64,000 nt of DNA from a virus. Shown piece after piece: positions 8,661 through 17,878 of the stretch; within the stretch, counting starts at the first letter, position 1; each line of letters begins with the position of its first letter. The notes under the pieces were generated by a model. It was given only the letters and a program-made list of their open reading frames with translations. It was not told the DNA's origin and searched no databases. The position numbers and the translations under genes are program-made. The DNA is taken from positions 32,706-96,705 of the IMG/VR virus record IMGVR_UViG_3300024261_001362. The stretch is one strand, 5' to 3'.

Positions 8661-9575
8661 CTACAGTATTCCTTCTATAAATTTTAGTACATTGTTTGGT
8701 TTAACAAAGTCTGGCATTTCTCCATTTGTGAATAGCGGTTGATTAAACATTTCTTGATACAATTCTTCATCTTTATCTATTTTGATTATATCCTCTATCA
8801 AATCTTCCATATCTTCATAATCGTTTAAATTAAGAAAACACTTTGTATTGAAATCATAATCACATTTTTCATCAGACCAGTAGATTGGTATAGTTCCAGC
8901 AGTTTTAGCATGGAGCAATTTTTCCGTATAATATCCCTTGGTTGGAGATAAAGAGTTTTCAACACAAATAGAGAATTTATATTTAGATAGCGTCTCATAT
9001 TTTTTACTTTCACCATAATTCCAATTCCCGAAAGATTTCCCGTATCCATGAACCTGTTTGTATTTACTTAGTGTGTTCATCATTTCCAGCCTCATTGGGA
9101 TAGGGTTACTGAAAACAAAGGCACAAAATTCAGTTTTCGGAGTGTTTATATATGTATTATCTGATACTTGATTTATAGGTATCAAATACTCTGGATTTCC
9201 ATATGTTTTACTATCAAACCAGTCTATATACATACCCCACAGTGGGAACCTGTAATTTCTTTCGTCCTCTGAGAAATCAAAAGAGATAGCAAAATCTGAT
9301 TTTACGACTGCATTCCCTCTTTGTATAACGTAGTCTGGTCCGTCAAAGTTTGGCCTACAATTTTCTCCAGTATAAAAAATCTTTTTGCACTTGTGGTGTT
9401 TATAATTTAATGCAGACAGATCACCCCCATATCCGACTGTAAAGAACAGAAGATCGGGATCAGCTTGATCTATTTGAACTTCATACTTTGTCCTAAGCAA
9501 ATTTGTAAAATAGTTATTTTCTCTATCAAATCCATCTCCCCAAAAATCTACAAATCCTATTTTTATTTTTTCCAT
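8661..9575 (-). CDS. GT10-family alpha-1,3/4-fucosyltransferase
   Basis: The C-terminal half carries the GT10 signature: YKFSICVENS, then GYYTEKLLHAKTAGTIPIYW. These contact GDP-fucose in the family. The N-terminal half (about residues 1-150, including FYTGENCRPNF) is the acceptor domain. At 304 aa it is close to bacterial fucosyltransferases such as those of Helicobacter. GDP-L-fucose synthase at 160-1086 supplies the expected donor, so this island probably makes a fucosylated glycan. Confidence 0.9.
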   Translation of the reverse strand: MEKIKIGFVDFWGDGFDRENNYFTNLLRTKYEVQIDQADPDLLFFTVGYGGDLSALNYKHHKCKKIFYTGENCRPNFDGPDYVIQRGNAVVKSDFAISFDFSEDERNYRFPLWGMYIDWFDSKTYGNPEYLIPINQVSDNTYINTPKTEFCAFVFSNPIPMRLEMMNTLSKYKQVHGYGKSFGNWNYGESKKYETLSKYKFSICVENSLSPTKGYYTEKLLHAKTAGTIPIYWSDEKCDYDFNTKCFLNLNDYEDMEDLIEDIIKIDKDEELYQEMFNQPLFTNGEMPDFVKPNNVLKFIEGIL

Positions 9576-9579
9576 GCTA

Positions 9580-10230
9580 TTATGCTCCCACTGGAAACTC
9601 TAACCCAGTATATAACTTAAATTGATACGATGCTTGTAAATTAGCTAGCTGCTTACCAGTTTCTGTAGACACTAAACAGTCAATAAATTGCACAGAGTTA
9701 TGTAGTTTATTTTTGATACCTTCCACTGGGGTACAATTAAAAACAACACAGTCCGTAAGTTGCTGTATTTCACCCCAGTTTTTTCTAGTAATATTAATAT
9801 AAGTTATACCAAGTGTTTCTGCCGCTGCCTTAACCGCTAGTGCGTATCCTCCATTCCCTAGTATGTAAAAATTACTATTAGTAAAACATTTTAGATAATC
9901 TATTGCAGCCAAGAAGTCTGTATTGTATGCTTTTAACTTATTGTTTTTGTTTATTACAGTGTTTGCTGCCCCTATCTTTGCTGAATCGTCAATTTCGTCC
10001 ACATACTTTAGTACTTGTTGTTTGAATGGCATTGTTACCGCAAAACCCTTTATTCCAAGCGTCTTTACAGATTTTATAGCATCCTCTATGTTGTCTACAG
10101 AAAATGATTTATACACCTTATTCAATCCATAATAATAAAACGCAGTGTTAATCATTTGACAACCAGTGTTGCCAGAAGTCTGTGCAAACGAACAATATAA
10201 ATCAGTGTCTTTATTTATCCACGAGTTCAT
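9580..10230 (-). CDS. Shikimate dehydrogenase-like (AroE-family) oxidoreductase
   Basis: The product matches the shikimate/quinate dehydrogenase family. GFAVTMPFKQ carries the lysine of the substrate pocket, AANTVINKNNKLKAYNTD the TVxxxxG-N-TD block, YILGNGGYALAVKAA the NADP-binding loop, and the C-terminus ends in a helix. At 216 aa it is shorter than AroE (about 270), mainly at the NADP half. No other shikimate-pathway gene is present, and its partners are sugar enzymes. It more likely oxidises or reduces a cyclitol, keto-sugar or polyol for the glycan than makes aromatic amino acids. It overlaps the TIM-barrel gene by 20 bases. Confidence 0.82.
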   Translation of the reverse strand: MNSWINKDTDLYCSFAQTSGNTGCQMINTAFYYYGLNKVYKSFSVDNIEDAIKSVKTLGIKGFAVTMPFKQQVLKYVDEIDDSAKIGAANTVINKNNKLKAYNTDFLAAIDYLKCFTNSNFYILGNGGYALAVKAAAETLGITYINITRKNWGEIQQLTDCVVFNCTPVEGIKNKLHNSVQFIDCLVSTETGKQLANLQASYQFKLYTGLEFPVGA

Positions 10231-11167
10231 GTAAGATCCTCAATTTGTTTTTTATCACCCTGTTAATTTTATCATCTATGTTGGGTTTAATGAGTAGAAA
10301 TTTATCATCAGAAAATACATAGTGTCCACATATCTTTATTAGTTCTTTTTTGTTATTTTCAGGGATAAAGTGTTTATTAACCCATTTTTTCCATCTACCT
10401 GAACGATAACAAATTTGATAATATTCTTCTATGTCGTTACCCATTTCATCTAAATAACACAGTGTTTCGAGTTGACCAAATTCAGGAGCTATATTTATAG
10501 CATCCAGACCTAAATCAAACCTAGCTTTATATTCACTATTCAATAAGTAGTCCCCATTATGTTCTTTACTTTTCTTCCCGAAGCTTTTACAAGTGGTGAT
10601 CATTTGCTCCATGATGGTGGGACTGAAAGTTCCAGTATTAATCCTCTGTCCTAAGTTTAATCCAACTCCAGACTGTATAGATACATACTCTATAGCTTCA
10701 AATATTTCTGGTGATAGTCTTGATTCTAAATCTGACAAAAATGTATGCAGCGATGCCGGGTCAAATTCCTTTATGGCCGCTTCTGTGCCGACCTCGAACT
10801 TAATATTTCTATTGGTATAATAACAAAACTCTAAGTTGCTTATGCACGCCTTTAGTCCCTCGCGGTATTTGGGGTACTTTTTCCAAGGATCTATGTGAAT
10901 TATCTCTACATTTTTGCAGTCTGTTTTTAAGGACTCGTATCCGTCATCATCTATATAACCCTGACCTGCTCCTGCATGGTCTCTTTCAATAATAATTTGT
11001 CCATTCACATATTTGGTGAATGTTTTAGTGGTCCAATTATTAACATATCCACCATCGTAATCAATTTGTCTCCTAGAAGGAATAAAGCCAAAAATATTAC
11101 CAATATCTATAACAGCATCAACTATATTACGAGACATTGGGCCTATAAAATATTTAATATTATTCAT
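10211..11167 (-). CDS. GatZ/KbaZ-like TIM-barrel protein (tagatose-bisphosphate aldolase subunit family)
   Basis: Several segments line up in order with the GatZ/KbaZ family: IIIERDHAGAGQG, IIHIDPW, IKFEVGTEAAI, VSIQSGVGLN, KEHNGDYL and DAINIAPEFG. The 318-aa length is shorter than GatZ (about 420). GatZ is usually described as a chaperone-like or non-catalytic aldolase subunit. The phage protein may instead be an aldolase or epimerase acting on a phosphorylated sugar. It overlaps both the fusion kinase gene (8 bases) and the AroE-like gene (20 bases). Assignment is from motif order only. Confidence 0.55.
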   Translation of the reverse strand: MNNIKYFIGPMSRNIVDAVIDIGNIFGFIPSRRQIDYDGGYVNNWTTKTFTKYVNGQIIIERDHAGAGQGYIDDDGYESLKTDCKNVEIIHIDPWKKYPKYREGLKACISNLEFCYYTNRNIKFEVGTEAAIKEFDPASLHTFLSDLESRLSPEIFEAIEYVSIQSGVGLNLGQRINTGTFSPTIMEQMITTCKSFGKKSKEHNGDYLLNSEYKARFDLGLDAINIAPEFGQLETLCYLDEMGNDIEEYYQICYRSGRWKKWVNKHFIPENNKKELIKICGHYVFSDDKFLLIKPNIDDKINRVIKNKLRILHELVDK

Positions 11168-13067
11168 AATGCTTTTGTAACATTTGGGTTGACTTTAAAA
11201 ACAATAAGTCTCCAAATTCCTTTTCGTGTAAAGGTGCCATATTTAAAAAAATGAGAGAAGTGATGGTTTTTATTTTTTCTAAGTCATATTTATTATTTAC
11301 AATCCATTGTTCATAAATTAGTTTAAATTCATCCAATTTAGGCTCATGTTTGTAATCATAAGTTGCCATCTCTTTGTCAATGTAGCAAGAAAAATTATTA
11401 TTATCCTTCATTAACTTATAAGACATTAAGATACCACCATATAGTTTTGCTAAGTCATAATATACATCCCCGATAGATTGTTCTGCAAAATCTTGCCTCC
11501 AGTCTAATAAGCAGAATATACCGTGATCTTGATCAGTACAAATTACATTGTCAAATTGCAAATCTCCATGAAACATTTCTGTAGCCAGTCCGTCACTAAT
11601 TAGATCCCAATCAAAATCATCCAATAATTTCACCACGCTTTTATTTTTTACACCGTTAATAATGTGGTCACCTGAATATGACCCTTCCCTATTGGACAAG
11701 AACAATTGTAGTCTATTTAGTGTTTTGTCTTTATAGAATTTCAGACATTCCTCTTTAATCTCCTTATCAAATCGTTGCCACATATTGGTTTCTATGAAAG
11801 TAAGAAACTTTTTCCAAATATCGACATCGTTACAATCATATAGGGTGCTACCTTCCAGCCACTCGTATGCATACAAGTGATTACCGCTATAAATTATTTC
11901 TGGAACCAGCTTACCAAGTTTCTTGGCTCTGTCAACCCGACCGCTGATGAATTTACCGTCTGAAGACAGTTTAATAAAATTATCGTTAACCTTGTACAGA
12001 AATTCCCCATTGGTTTTAGGGATACTGTACTGTACAGTGTCATCGAATATCTTTTGGGCATGTAGGTAACTTTCTATAGTCCCAATATCATACCAGTCAA
12101 ACTTATATCCTTTAAATGTTGGATATTTATCACTGTTATAATAAGCACTTACAATTTCTGAACCGCTCAGTTGCTCCCAGAAGATTTTATAATCATTAAC
12201 CCCAGCTAATCCAATGAATGCGTAATCATACCCATCTTTGGATTTATTTACAAATGCAACTATGTCATCGTCTTCGATATTCGCAGTAGAGTATCGTTCT
12301 GACATACTGGTAGGATATAGTCCAAGCCAATTGGAGTCTATAGAAGTAGGTAGATCGTCTGTAATAATTACATCCGCCGTTGCCCAAATAAACGGTCTTT
12401 GTAGGTATTGTTCAGCTTGCTTGATTGAATAACCAGGACCAGTTCCTTCGCCTTCATATTTATCAACTGTAACAAAAGTAAAATTTTTATCTGGATGGGC
12501 TGCATGACAATACTCTCTAACCATTTCACCCTTGTATCCCAGCACCATAATAATATCGTACTCTTCTGGAACCTTATTAATGAGATGAGAGATAATCGCC
12601 TGATTGTCGAGCGGTAGCAGTCCCTTGTTTATATGTCGCGACAGATTTGCTAGCCTACTACCTACTCCCGCAGCCAGTATGCACAGTGCTGGTTTCATAT
12701 GCTCGTGCTCTATTCTGCCATCCTGACGATTAGTATCATCTGAAATTCTTATTACATCGTCTACTTCAGGAGTAGAAACTTCCTGTAAAATAATATCAGT
12801 TATCGCTATTACCCTATGTTTTCTTGGTGGAAGGACAGTAAAAAAGTCCCCCGCCTTCATAGTTTTCTTTTCTACGACTCCTTGATCATTTTCTAGCCAA
12901 ACTTCAGCCACGCCCTCAATTATATAATTTGTTTCCAGCTTTTCATGATGATATTGATAGCTTGTTTTTTGCCCAGCGTTAATATAGATTCGTTTATAAC
13001 AATATTTATCGTTCAATTCAAGCCAAGTTTCTTTTCCCCAAGGTTTATATATTGTTTTATAACTCAA
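11160..13067 (-). CDS. Three-domain fusion: cupin isomerase-like, sugar nucleotidyltransferase, choline/sugar kinase-like
   Basis: This 635-aa protein fuses three sugar-activation modules. Residues 1-115 are a type II mannose-6-phosphate isomerase-like cupin (KPWGKETW, YQYHHEKLE, AGDFFTVLPPRKHR). Residues 127-345 are a nucleotidyltransferase (LCILAAGVGSRLANLSRHINKGLLPL, a GxGxRL...K motif). Residues 355-635 are an APH/choline-kinase-like domain with the Brenner motif MFHGDLQFDN and CLLDWRQ. The start is a TTG with AAGGGATCG upstream and overlaps the HAD gene by 11 bases. The order resembles LicC-LicA logic (activate, phosphorylate) in one chain. The substrate may be a sugar, polyol or amino-alcohol. 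Confidence 0.8.
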   Translation of the reverse strand: MSYKTIYKPWGKETWLELNDKYCYKRIYINAGQKTSYQYHHEKLETNYIIEGVAEVWLENDQGVVEKKTMKAGDFFTVLPPRKHRVIAITDIILQEVSTPEVDDVIRISDDTNRQDGRIEHEHMKPALCILAAGVGSRLANLSRHINKGLLPLDNQAIISHLINKVPEEYDIIMVLGYKGEMVREYCHAAHPDKNFTFVTVDKYEGEGTGPGYSIKQAEQYLQRPFIWATADVIITDDLPTSIDSNWLGLYPTSMSERYSTANIEDDDIVAFVNKSKDGYDYAFIGLAGVNDYKIFWEQLSGSEIVSAYYNSDKYPTFKGYKFDWYDIGTIESYLHAQKIFDDTVQYSIPKTNGEFLYKVNDNFIKLSSDGKFISGRVDRAKKLGKLVPEIIYSGNHLYAYEWLEGSTLYDCNDVDIWKKFLTFIETNMWQRFDKEIKEECLKFYKDKTLNRLQLFLSNREGSYSGDHIINGVKNKSVVKLLDDFDWDLISDGLATEMFHGDLQFDNVICTDQDHGIFCLLDWRQDFAEQSIGDVYYDLAKLYGGILMSYKLMKDNNNFSCYIDKEMATYDYKHEPKLDEFKLIYEQWIVNNKYDLEKIKTITSLIFLNMAPLHEKEFGDLLFLKSTQMLQKHYE

Positions 13068-13413
13068 TTTCTGCGATCCCTTCGTTTCTGTGAATATTTA
13101 TTGAATATGCAGTATCTATACCACTATCAGGCTTTCTGTCGTTTATCAATATTCTATTCCCACCACCAATTCCCATAATCAACTGATCATAAAATATATT
13201 ATTTTCTTGTAACTGCATTTCTGTCTGTTGCCTACAAGATTCTCTCCTCCCAGTTATAAGAATTATGTTATAACCCTTTTTATCCCATTTATGTAATTTT
13301 TCTCGTACACCTTCTAATACCACTGGCTTTTCACTCATTTGTGCATGAAGATCTCCGTGGTGGTACAAAAGGGTTCCATCTATATCACATATAATTGTTT
13401 TTGGTTTATTCAT
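13057..13413 (-). CDS. Small HAD-superfamily phosphatase
   Basis: A 118-aa HAD hydrolase with motif I CDIDGTLL (nucleophile and acid aspartates), motif II-like LITGRRES and a terminal LINDRKP supplying the magnesium-binding acidic residues. It lacks a cap domain, like KdsC or the histidinol-phosphatase group. GGGGGT sits upstream of the ATG. Its stop overlaps the start of the cupin fusion gene, and a second HAD-cupin pair occurs at 61.3-62.0 kb. It probably dephosphorylates an intermediate of the same pathway. Confidence 0.82.
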   Translation of the reverse strand: MNKPKTIICDIDGTLLYHHGDLHAQMSEKPVVLEGVREKLHKWDKKGYNIILITGRRESCRQQTEMQLQENNIFYDQLIMGIGGGNRILINDRKPDSGIDTAYSINIHRNEGIAEIEL

Positions 13414-13414
13414 T

Positions 13415-14119
13415 TTACCCCCTTCTATGAAGGTCTATAATACAAGAAAATCCTTCTTCTCTCACATGATTGCCGCACTGTGAAGGGTCTGGAAGGGTTT
13501 TAATATTGTGTTTTACTGCTAAATTTGTGAGAATACTTTGGTCGTGTCTATGGTCTTCAAATTCAGGGTAATTCGGGAGACCGCAAATATTGGGTAGGTC
13601 AGTTATAATATTTTCATTTTGAGCATATTTCAAAGCTTCTGTGTAGAATTCTATAGAAAAATCTGTTTTTTTTACAAATTGAAATCCTGCTGTTAGTTGG
13701 GTGGCATTAATATATTTTTCGCTATCGACATCCATATATACGAAACAATCTCTTTTGGTAAACTTTTTATTTATATGTCCATCTCTAAATAAAATTATGC
13801 CTTTTTCGTTTTGCTTACATGCTTCTATATATGGTTTAACATGATTAATAAATGATGCTCCTGAATCACAATAAAATAGAACATCTTCTGTGGTCATACG
13901 TTGTAGTGTTTTGTGAATTATATATGGTTTCCACATCCAATATCCTGCACCTCTTCTTTGGTTTAAGATATTTGCGAATTTAACTCTGTAATCCTCATCT
14001 ATATCTTCAACACTATATTCAATTACCCTATCAAATCCACCAACTTTCAATCCAGTGGACGTATTGTCCTTTCTAGAGTTGTAATATCTTAAGTGTGCGT
14101 AATTTATTAGTATATTCAT
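13415..14119 (-). CDS. Putative GT-A glycosyltransferase of phage/capsule type
   Basis: The 234-aa protein has RRGAGYWMWKPYIIHKTL followed by LFYCDSGASF, a combination common in uncharacterised capsule and phage proteins predicted as GT-A glycosyltransferases. The YCDSG aspartate would occupy the DxD position. The C-terminal HRHDQSI... segment is also typical. The ATG overlaps the exostosin gene stop as ATGA. Confidence 0.65.
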   Translation of the reverse strand: MNILINYAHLRYYNSRKDNTSTGLKVGGFDRVIEYSVEDIDEDYRVKFANILNQRRGAGYWMWKPYIIHKTLQRMTTEDVLFYCDSGASFINHVKPYIEACKQNEKGIILFRDGHINKKFTKRDCFVYMDVDSEKYINATQLTAGFQFVKKTDFSIEFYTEALKYAQNENIITDLPNICGLPNYPEFEDHRHDQSILTNLAVKHNIKTLPDPSQCGNHVREEGFSCIIDLHRRG

Positions 14120-14967
14120 TTTATTCTCTTAATAATATTTTTACAGGTTCCATTTAAAGTAAAATAATCTTTATATAGTTTCATTCCATTATTTAGCATA
14201 CACTGATACTGTTCATCGTCTATAGTTGATAATACATCATAGATTTCTGGAATCATATCTTCATGTATCAGTACGGCAAATTCATTCCAATCTAATTCAT
14301 CCGACCAAGGAAGAAAGAATTTATCGGTAATAATAACAGGAACAGATCCTAATTGGAAGCATTCATAAAGTCTAAATGAGTTTAAACCATAACCCCTTGG
14401 ACATAGGACGAACTTACTTCTTGTAGAAATATTTACAAATGTGCTTTGGTCCTGATTGCTAACTTCAGGATTCCAATCTTTTAAATGGAAGCTACAGTTT
14501 GGACTATCCTTCATTGATTCATATACTTTAGACCTAATGGGATGCGTAACAGACCCCACAAAAGAGCATAACAAATCTTTATTCTCTACTGAGACTTTAT
14601 TTGGACACATAAGTAGAGGATTATACATAGTAGAACAAACTAATGGTATTGGCACTCCTCCTTTATTTCCGCCTGCACTAAAATGAATTGTATCTGGTGG
14701 TAGGTTTTCCAAAATACCATCGTCAAATTGGGATACAACAAAGTATTTATCATTTGGATTCAAACTATCTAAAGCTTCCTGTAATCCATTTGTTTTTTTG
14801 TCTATGTAACAAGTAGTCCAACTTACTGGGATGAATTTTCTTGTCGTTTCAATATTGTTACTATAAAACCAATCACAAAAATAGTCTTCAAGGTATAATC
14901 CTTGGTGGTATGGTGGATATGTAGGATATAATGGTTTGGGTCTAAACTGGTCGAATTTTTCCAGCAT
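14116..14967 (-). CDS. Exostosin (GT47)-family glycosyltransferase
   Basis: The 283-aa protein contains the exostosin core SKFVLCPRGYGLNSFRLYE, then GSVPVIITDKFFLPW and a DWNEFAVLI helix. In the family this region binds the nucleotide sugar. GSVTHPIRSKVY earlier in the chain is the preceding conserved segment. Eukaryotic relatives make heparan-type chains; bacterial and viral ones modify polysaccharides. It overlaps the upstream GT77-like gene by 26 bases. Confidence 0.88.
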   Translation of the reverse strand: MLEKFDQFRPKPLYPTYPPYHQGLYLEDYFCDWFYSNNIETTRKFIPVSWTTCYIDKKTNGLQEALDSLNPNDKYFVVSQFDDGILENLPPDTIHFSAGGNKGGVPIPLVCSTMYNPLLMCPNKVSVENKDLLCSFVGSVTHPIRSKVYESMKDSPNCSFHLKDWNPEVSNQDQSTFVNISTRSKFVLCPRGYGLNSFRLYECFQLGSVPVIITDKFFLPWSDELDWNEFAVLIHEDMIPEIYDVLSTIDDEQYQCMLNNGMKLYKDYFTLNGTCKNIIKRIK

Positions 14968-15571
14968 TGAATTTTTCCCTTACTAAATCTAAAATTTTAA
15001 TTTTGTTATCAATTCCAGCAACCCAATTTGCGTGATGTACTAGTATGTCATCAGGGATATCAAAGTCTTCTCCATTCCAAGGTCGAGGTACTATATGACC
15101 AAATGTAAAAAATCTTTTTGATAGAAATTTGTGCTTGCATATGTGTATTTGATCGTTTAACGATGTTTGATCTTCACGGTTATAAAACTCCTTCATGTTT
15201 TGAAACATCTTTAATGTCGTGTCATTACACTTACAGATGAAGAATCCTGAGCTAAATGTAGTTATATCATCCTGACAGGCTATATCACAATCTCCTAATT
15301 CTTCAATCATTTCATTCTTAAAATTACCAAAGAACTGAATGTCTACATCGGAAAATATAAACATATCTCCGAAATTTTCTTTACATATTTCTTCAAAAAA
15401 CTCAACTTTTCTAAAACATGTCTTATCCCACCCTGCTTGGTAGAAACTTCCAGTAGGACATTCTTGTGGTATTTCCTTTACATGTAGTTTAAATTCATCT
15501 GGAATACTTGTGAGAAAGTAATTTTCATACATATCTCTATGGGATGGAGTAAAGATACTATATAAATTCAT
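14942..15571 (-). CDS. GT77-like nucleotide-diphospho-sugar transferase
   Basis: A 209-aa GT-A protein. MFIFSDVDIQFF contains the DxD, DIACQDD follows, and FSSGFFICK is the third conserved block of the PF03407-type nucleotide-diphospho-sugar transferases. AAGGG precedes the ATG at 15571. Donor is unknown (xylose or galactose in characterised relatives). Confidence 0.78.
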   Translation of the reverse strand: MNLYSIFTPSHRDMYENYFLTSIPDEFKLHVKEIPQECPTGSFYQAGWDKTCFRKVEFFEEICKENFGDMFIFSDVDIQFFGNFKNEMIEELGDCDIACQDDITTFSSGFFICKCNDTTLKMFQNMKEFYNREDQTSLNDQIHICKHKFLSKRFFTFGHIVPRPWNGEDFDIPDDILVHHANWVAGIDNKIKILDLVREKFNAGKIRPV

Positions 15572-15573
15572 AT

Positions 15574-16215
15574 TTAACCCTTATTCTTTAGGTATAATGC
15601 ATCGCCCCATGTGCCACCATCTGCCTGCCAATACTCAACTATACGTTGGAATCCAAAATCTGATAAGAAATTATCAATATCTTCAATCCTTGGACAGTCT
15701 TTGTATAATTCTTCTCTGTTTACTTCTGACAATACCAGATCTATATGTTCTAATGTCTTGGTAGCCCCTCTAAGGACTTCTAACTCATACCCTTGAACAT
15801 CCACATTAATAAAATTGTAATCGTTCCTGTCGAACTCCTCATCATCTAATCGTGTGATTTCAACTTCGGTCTTATTATTAAATTCGATTTGTGGATATTG
15901 TTCTAAATGATAAGCTGGTTCAAGTATTGATGAAGACAATCCTCTATCTTCTAAATACATCTCTACCGTACCAGTAGTATTACCTAAAGCAATATTTCTT
16001 AATTTTACTTCTGGTCCCACCTTCTCTTTTAAACCAGCAAAATTATCTGGTAGTGGTTCGTAAAATAACAAATTGTCAATACCAAATTGCTTATACAGAG
16101 GATATTCTTGACCCTCATGTGCTCCAATATGAATACATCCATTAATTTCTAATGAAATTCCATGACGACGATACAATTCATTAGCTATATTTTGTAACGA
16201 ACCTAGTATTTCCAT
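15574..16215 (-). CDS. FkbM-family methyltransferase
   Basis: A second FkbM enzyme, 213 aa. IHIGAHEGQEYPLY forms motif I, LFYEPLPDNF follows, GLSSSIL is the conserved serine stretch, and FINVDVQGYELEVLRGA is the family hallmark. It shares the fold but little detail with the FkbM protein at 1958-2572. AAGGAATAAA precedes the ATG. Likely O-methylation of a glycan residue. Confidence 0.9.
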   Translation of the reverse strand: MEILGSLQNIANELYRRHGISLEINGCIHIGAHEGQEYPLYKQFGIDNLLFYEPLPDNFAGLKEKVGPEVKLRNIALGNTTGTVEMYLEDRGLSSSILEPAYHLEQYPQIEFNNKTEVEITRLDDEEFDRNDYNFINVDVQGYELEVLRGATKTLEHIDLVLSEVNREELYKDCPRIEDIDNFLSDFGFQRIVEYWQADGGTWGDALYLKNKG

Positions 16216-16223
16216 TTTATTCC

Positions 16224-17012
16224 TTAATCTGTAGTTATTCTGTGTTTTGGAAATCCAAGTTTCTTTCTTTCCTCAAATACTTGACCATCTCTACCCGAAA
16301 AATAAAGTGTTTTTTGTGCAGAGGCGTCATAATCGCCAGAATTAGAATTTCCATCTTGAGCATAGTGCTCATGTTTAATAATCATTTGGTCGATATATGT
16401 TACTTTGTTGAGCCTTTTAACTTCTTGTGTAAACTCATCGTCACAATATAGACTCTTATAATCAGGATGGTAGATATAACCAAAATGATCGTATAGCTTT
16501 CTCCCCAAAATTGAAAAAGTAATCAACCCACCCTTATCAGCATATCCATCGTCGAATGAGACACAACCATCCAGACTTGGGTAATGTTCCATCATAGCTG
16601 TTGCAATGTAATCATCCCAGTTGTCAACCTGTGGGATCATATCATCTGAAATAACAATTACGATATCCCAATTCGTTGATCCCTCTATGAGAACATTCCC
16701 TTTAATTGCGTAAGGGTTTTCCCAATTGATATTGGCATTTACAGCACCAATTTTAGTTGTATTTTTTTCAAAGTATACGGCTCCAGAACAAAAGTTATCG
16801 TGCCATTTATCTTGATTGTTCCTAGTCTGATTATGAAATGCCTCCTGCATCATATCCTTCATGTCAGGGTTATTCATAGTTTCGTCAGCGACATCGCAAT
16901 TGATATTGAAAAATATACTATGCCGACCACTGGTGTTATTGAGATACTTCTTTAAGCAAGACAAAAACTTTTCAGGTCTTGCTAATGTTGGAAATTGAGC
17001 CAATATTTTCAT
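16224..17012 (-). CDS. GT-A (GT2-like) glycosyltransferase
   Basis: The 262-aa protein opens LAQFPTLARPEKFL, has KIGAVNANI and then WDIVIVISDDMIP with an SDD metal site, and a late CDDEFTQE segment. This fits GT2-like inverting glycosyltransferases found in viruses and capsule loci. GGAGGAACAGCT upstream makes a strong ribosome site. The ATG overlaps the upstream stop as ATGA. Confidence 0.72.
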   Translation of the reverse strand: MKILAQFPTLARPEKFLSCLKKYLNNTSGRHSIFFNINCDVADETMNNPDMKDMMQEAFHNQTRNNQDKWHDNFCSGAVYFEKNTTKIGAVNANINWENPYAIKGNVLIEGSTNWDIVIVISDDMIPQVDNWDDYIATAMMEHYPSLDGCVSFDDGYADKGGLITFSILGRKLYDHFGYIYHPDYKSLYCDDEFTQEVKRLNKVTYIDQMIIKHEHYAQDGNSNSGDYDASAQKTLYFSGRDGQVFEERKKLGFPKHRITTD

Positions 17013-17878
17013 AGCTGTTCCTCCAAGGTCTTCACCTTATTGGCTTCGTCTGTACATTCAATAGCCTTTAATAGTCTAATAGTTCTATTAAAACATGTGT
17101 GCTTACGTTTGATTTGTCCTTTTATAGCCTCGGAAATGTTATCAGCTTCTTGCTCGTGAAACAATGTTGCTAAAATTTTATTTAGAGTTTCTTTTTGATT
17201 GTCTGGAACCTGTAGTATAGTGGAAGGACACCTAAAAGTAGATTCGAAAAATAATTGAGAAAACACAACATGTAAATCGTCAACCAGTAAAGCTTTCCTA
17301 TACCTATCAACTATACTGATAAAACTCGCAATGTCAATATTAAAATCAAAATCTTTTTCATCAGTTCCAATTCCTATTGTGTGATATGATTCTTCCTTGT
17401 CTGTAAAACTTTTGATTGTATCTGCGTTACCACTTGTAACAATACAGGTTGATAAATTAAATGGTGTAACTTCTTGTTTAGGAACAAAAATATCCAATCC
17501 CGGTAGTATGTTAATCAATTTAGTCTGTGATTTATTTAATGGACTCATTAACTCGTGAGTGTTTGTAAACAATAGTTTTGATTTAATTTTTCTTGATGCA
17601 AATTCTTGTTCAATCTGATTAATCATTTGATTATCTGCACCCGTGATATTCAAAACCACCTCAATATTGCTGCCACTTAAATATTTCATAATGTCTTGTG
17701 TAATGAACCGAAAGTGAGTCAGGAAAACATCTGGGCTGGTAGCATCGAAAATATCAAATGTACTAATATTCTTATCGGCCCAAAACACTGCATCACATTT
17801 AGACTCAACCATACACCTATGAAGATACAATGCTTCAGTAGAAAGCGGTGTTGAATAATTTTGTAGTAGCATTTTCAT
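17009..17878 (-). CDS. Unidentified protein of the glycan island
   Basis: This 289-aa soluble protein has an alpha/beta pattern with FWADKNISTFD, PDVFLTHFRF, VVLNITGADNQ and SKLLFTNTHE. That layout is reminiscent of the N-terminal half of GT-B enzymes of the CgeB type, but I see no clear E-x7-E or donor motif. The C-terminus is helical and charged. It overlaps both neighbours by 4 bases. Confidence 0.45.
   Translation of the reverse strand: MKMLLQNYSTPLSTEALYLHRCMVESKCDAVFWADKNISTFDIFDATSPDVFLTHFRFITQDIMKYLSGSNIEVVLNITGADNQMINQIEQEFASRKIKSKLLFTNTHELMSPLNKSQTKLINILPGLDIFVPKQEVTPFNLSTCIVTSGNADTIKSFTDKEESYHTIGIGTDEKDFDFNIDIASFISIVDRYRKALLVDDLHVVFSQLFFESTFRCPSTILQVPDNQKETLNKILATLFHEQEADNISEAIKGQIKRKHTCFNRTIRLLKAIECTDEANKVKTLEEQL

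Noticed and set aside
9580-10230. A phage shikimate pathway for aromatic amino acids
   Set aside because: Only the AroE-like gene is present, shorter than AroE, within a sugar operon; no other aro gene in the window.
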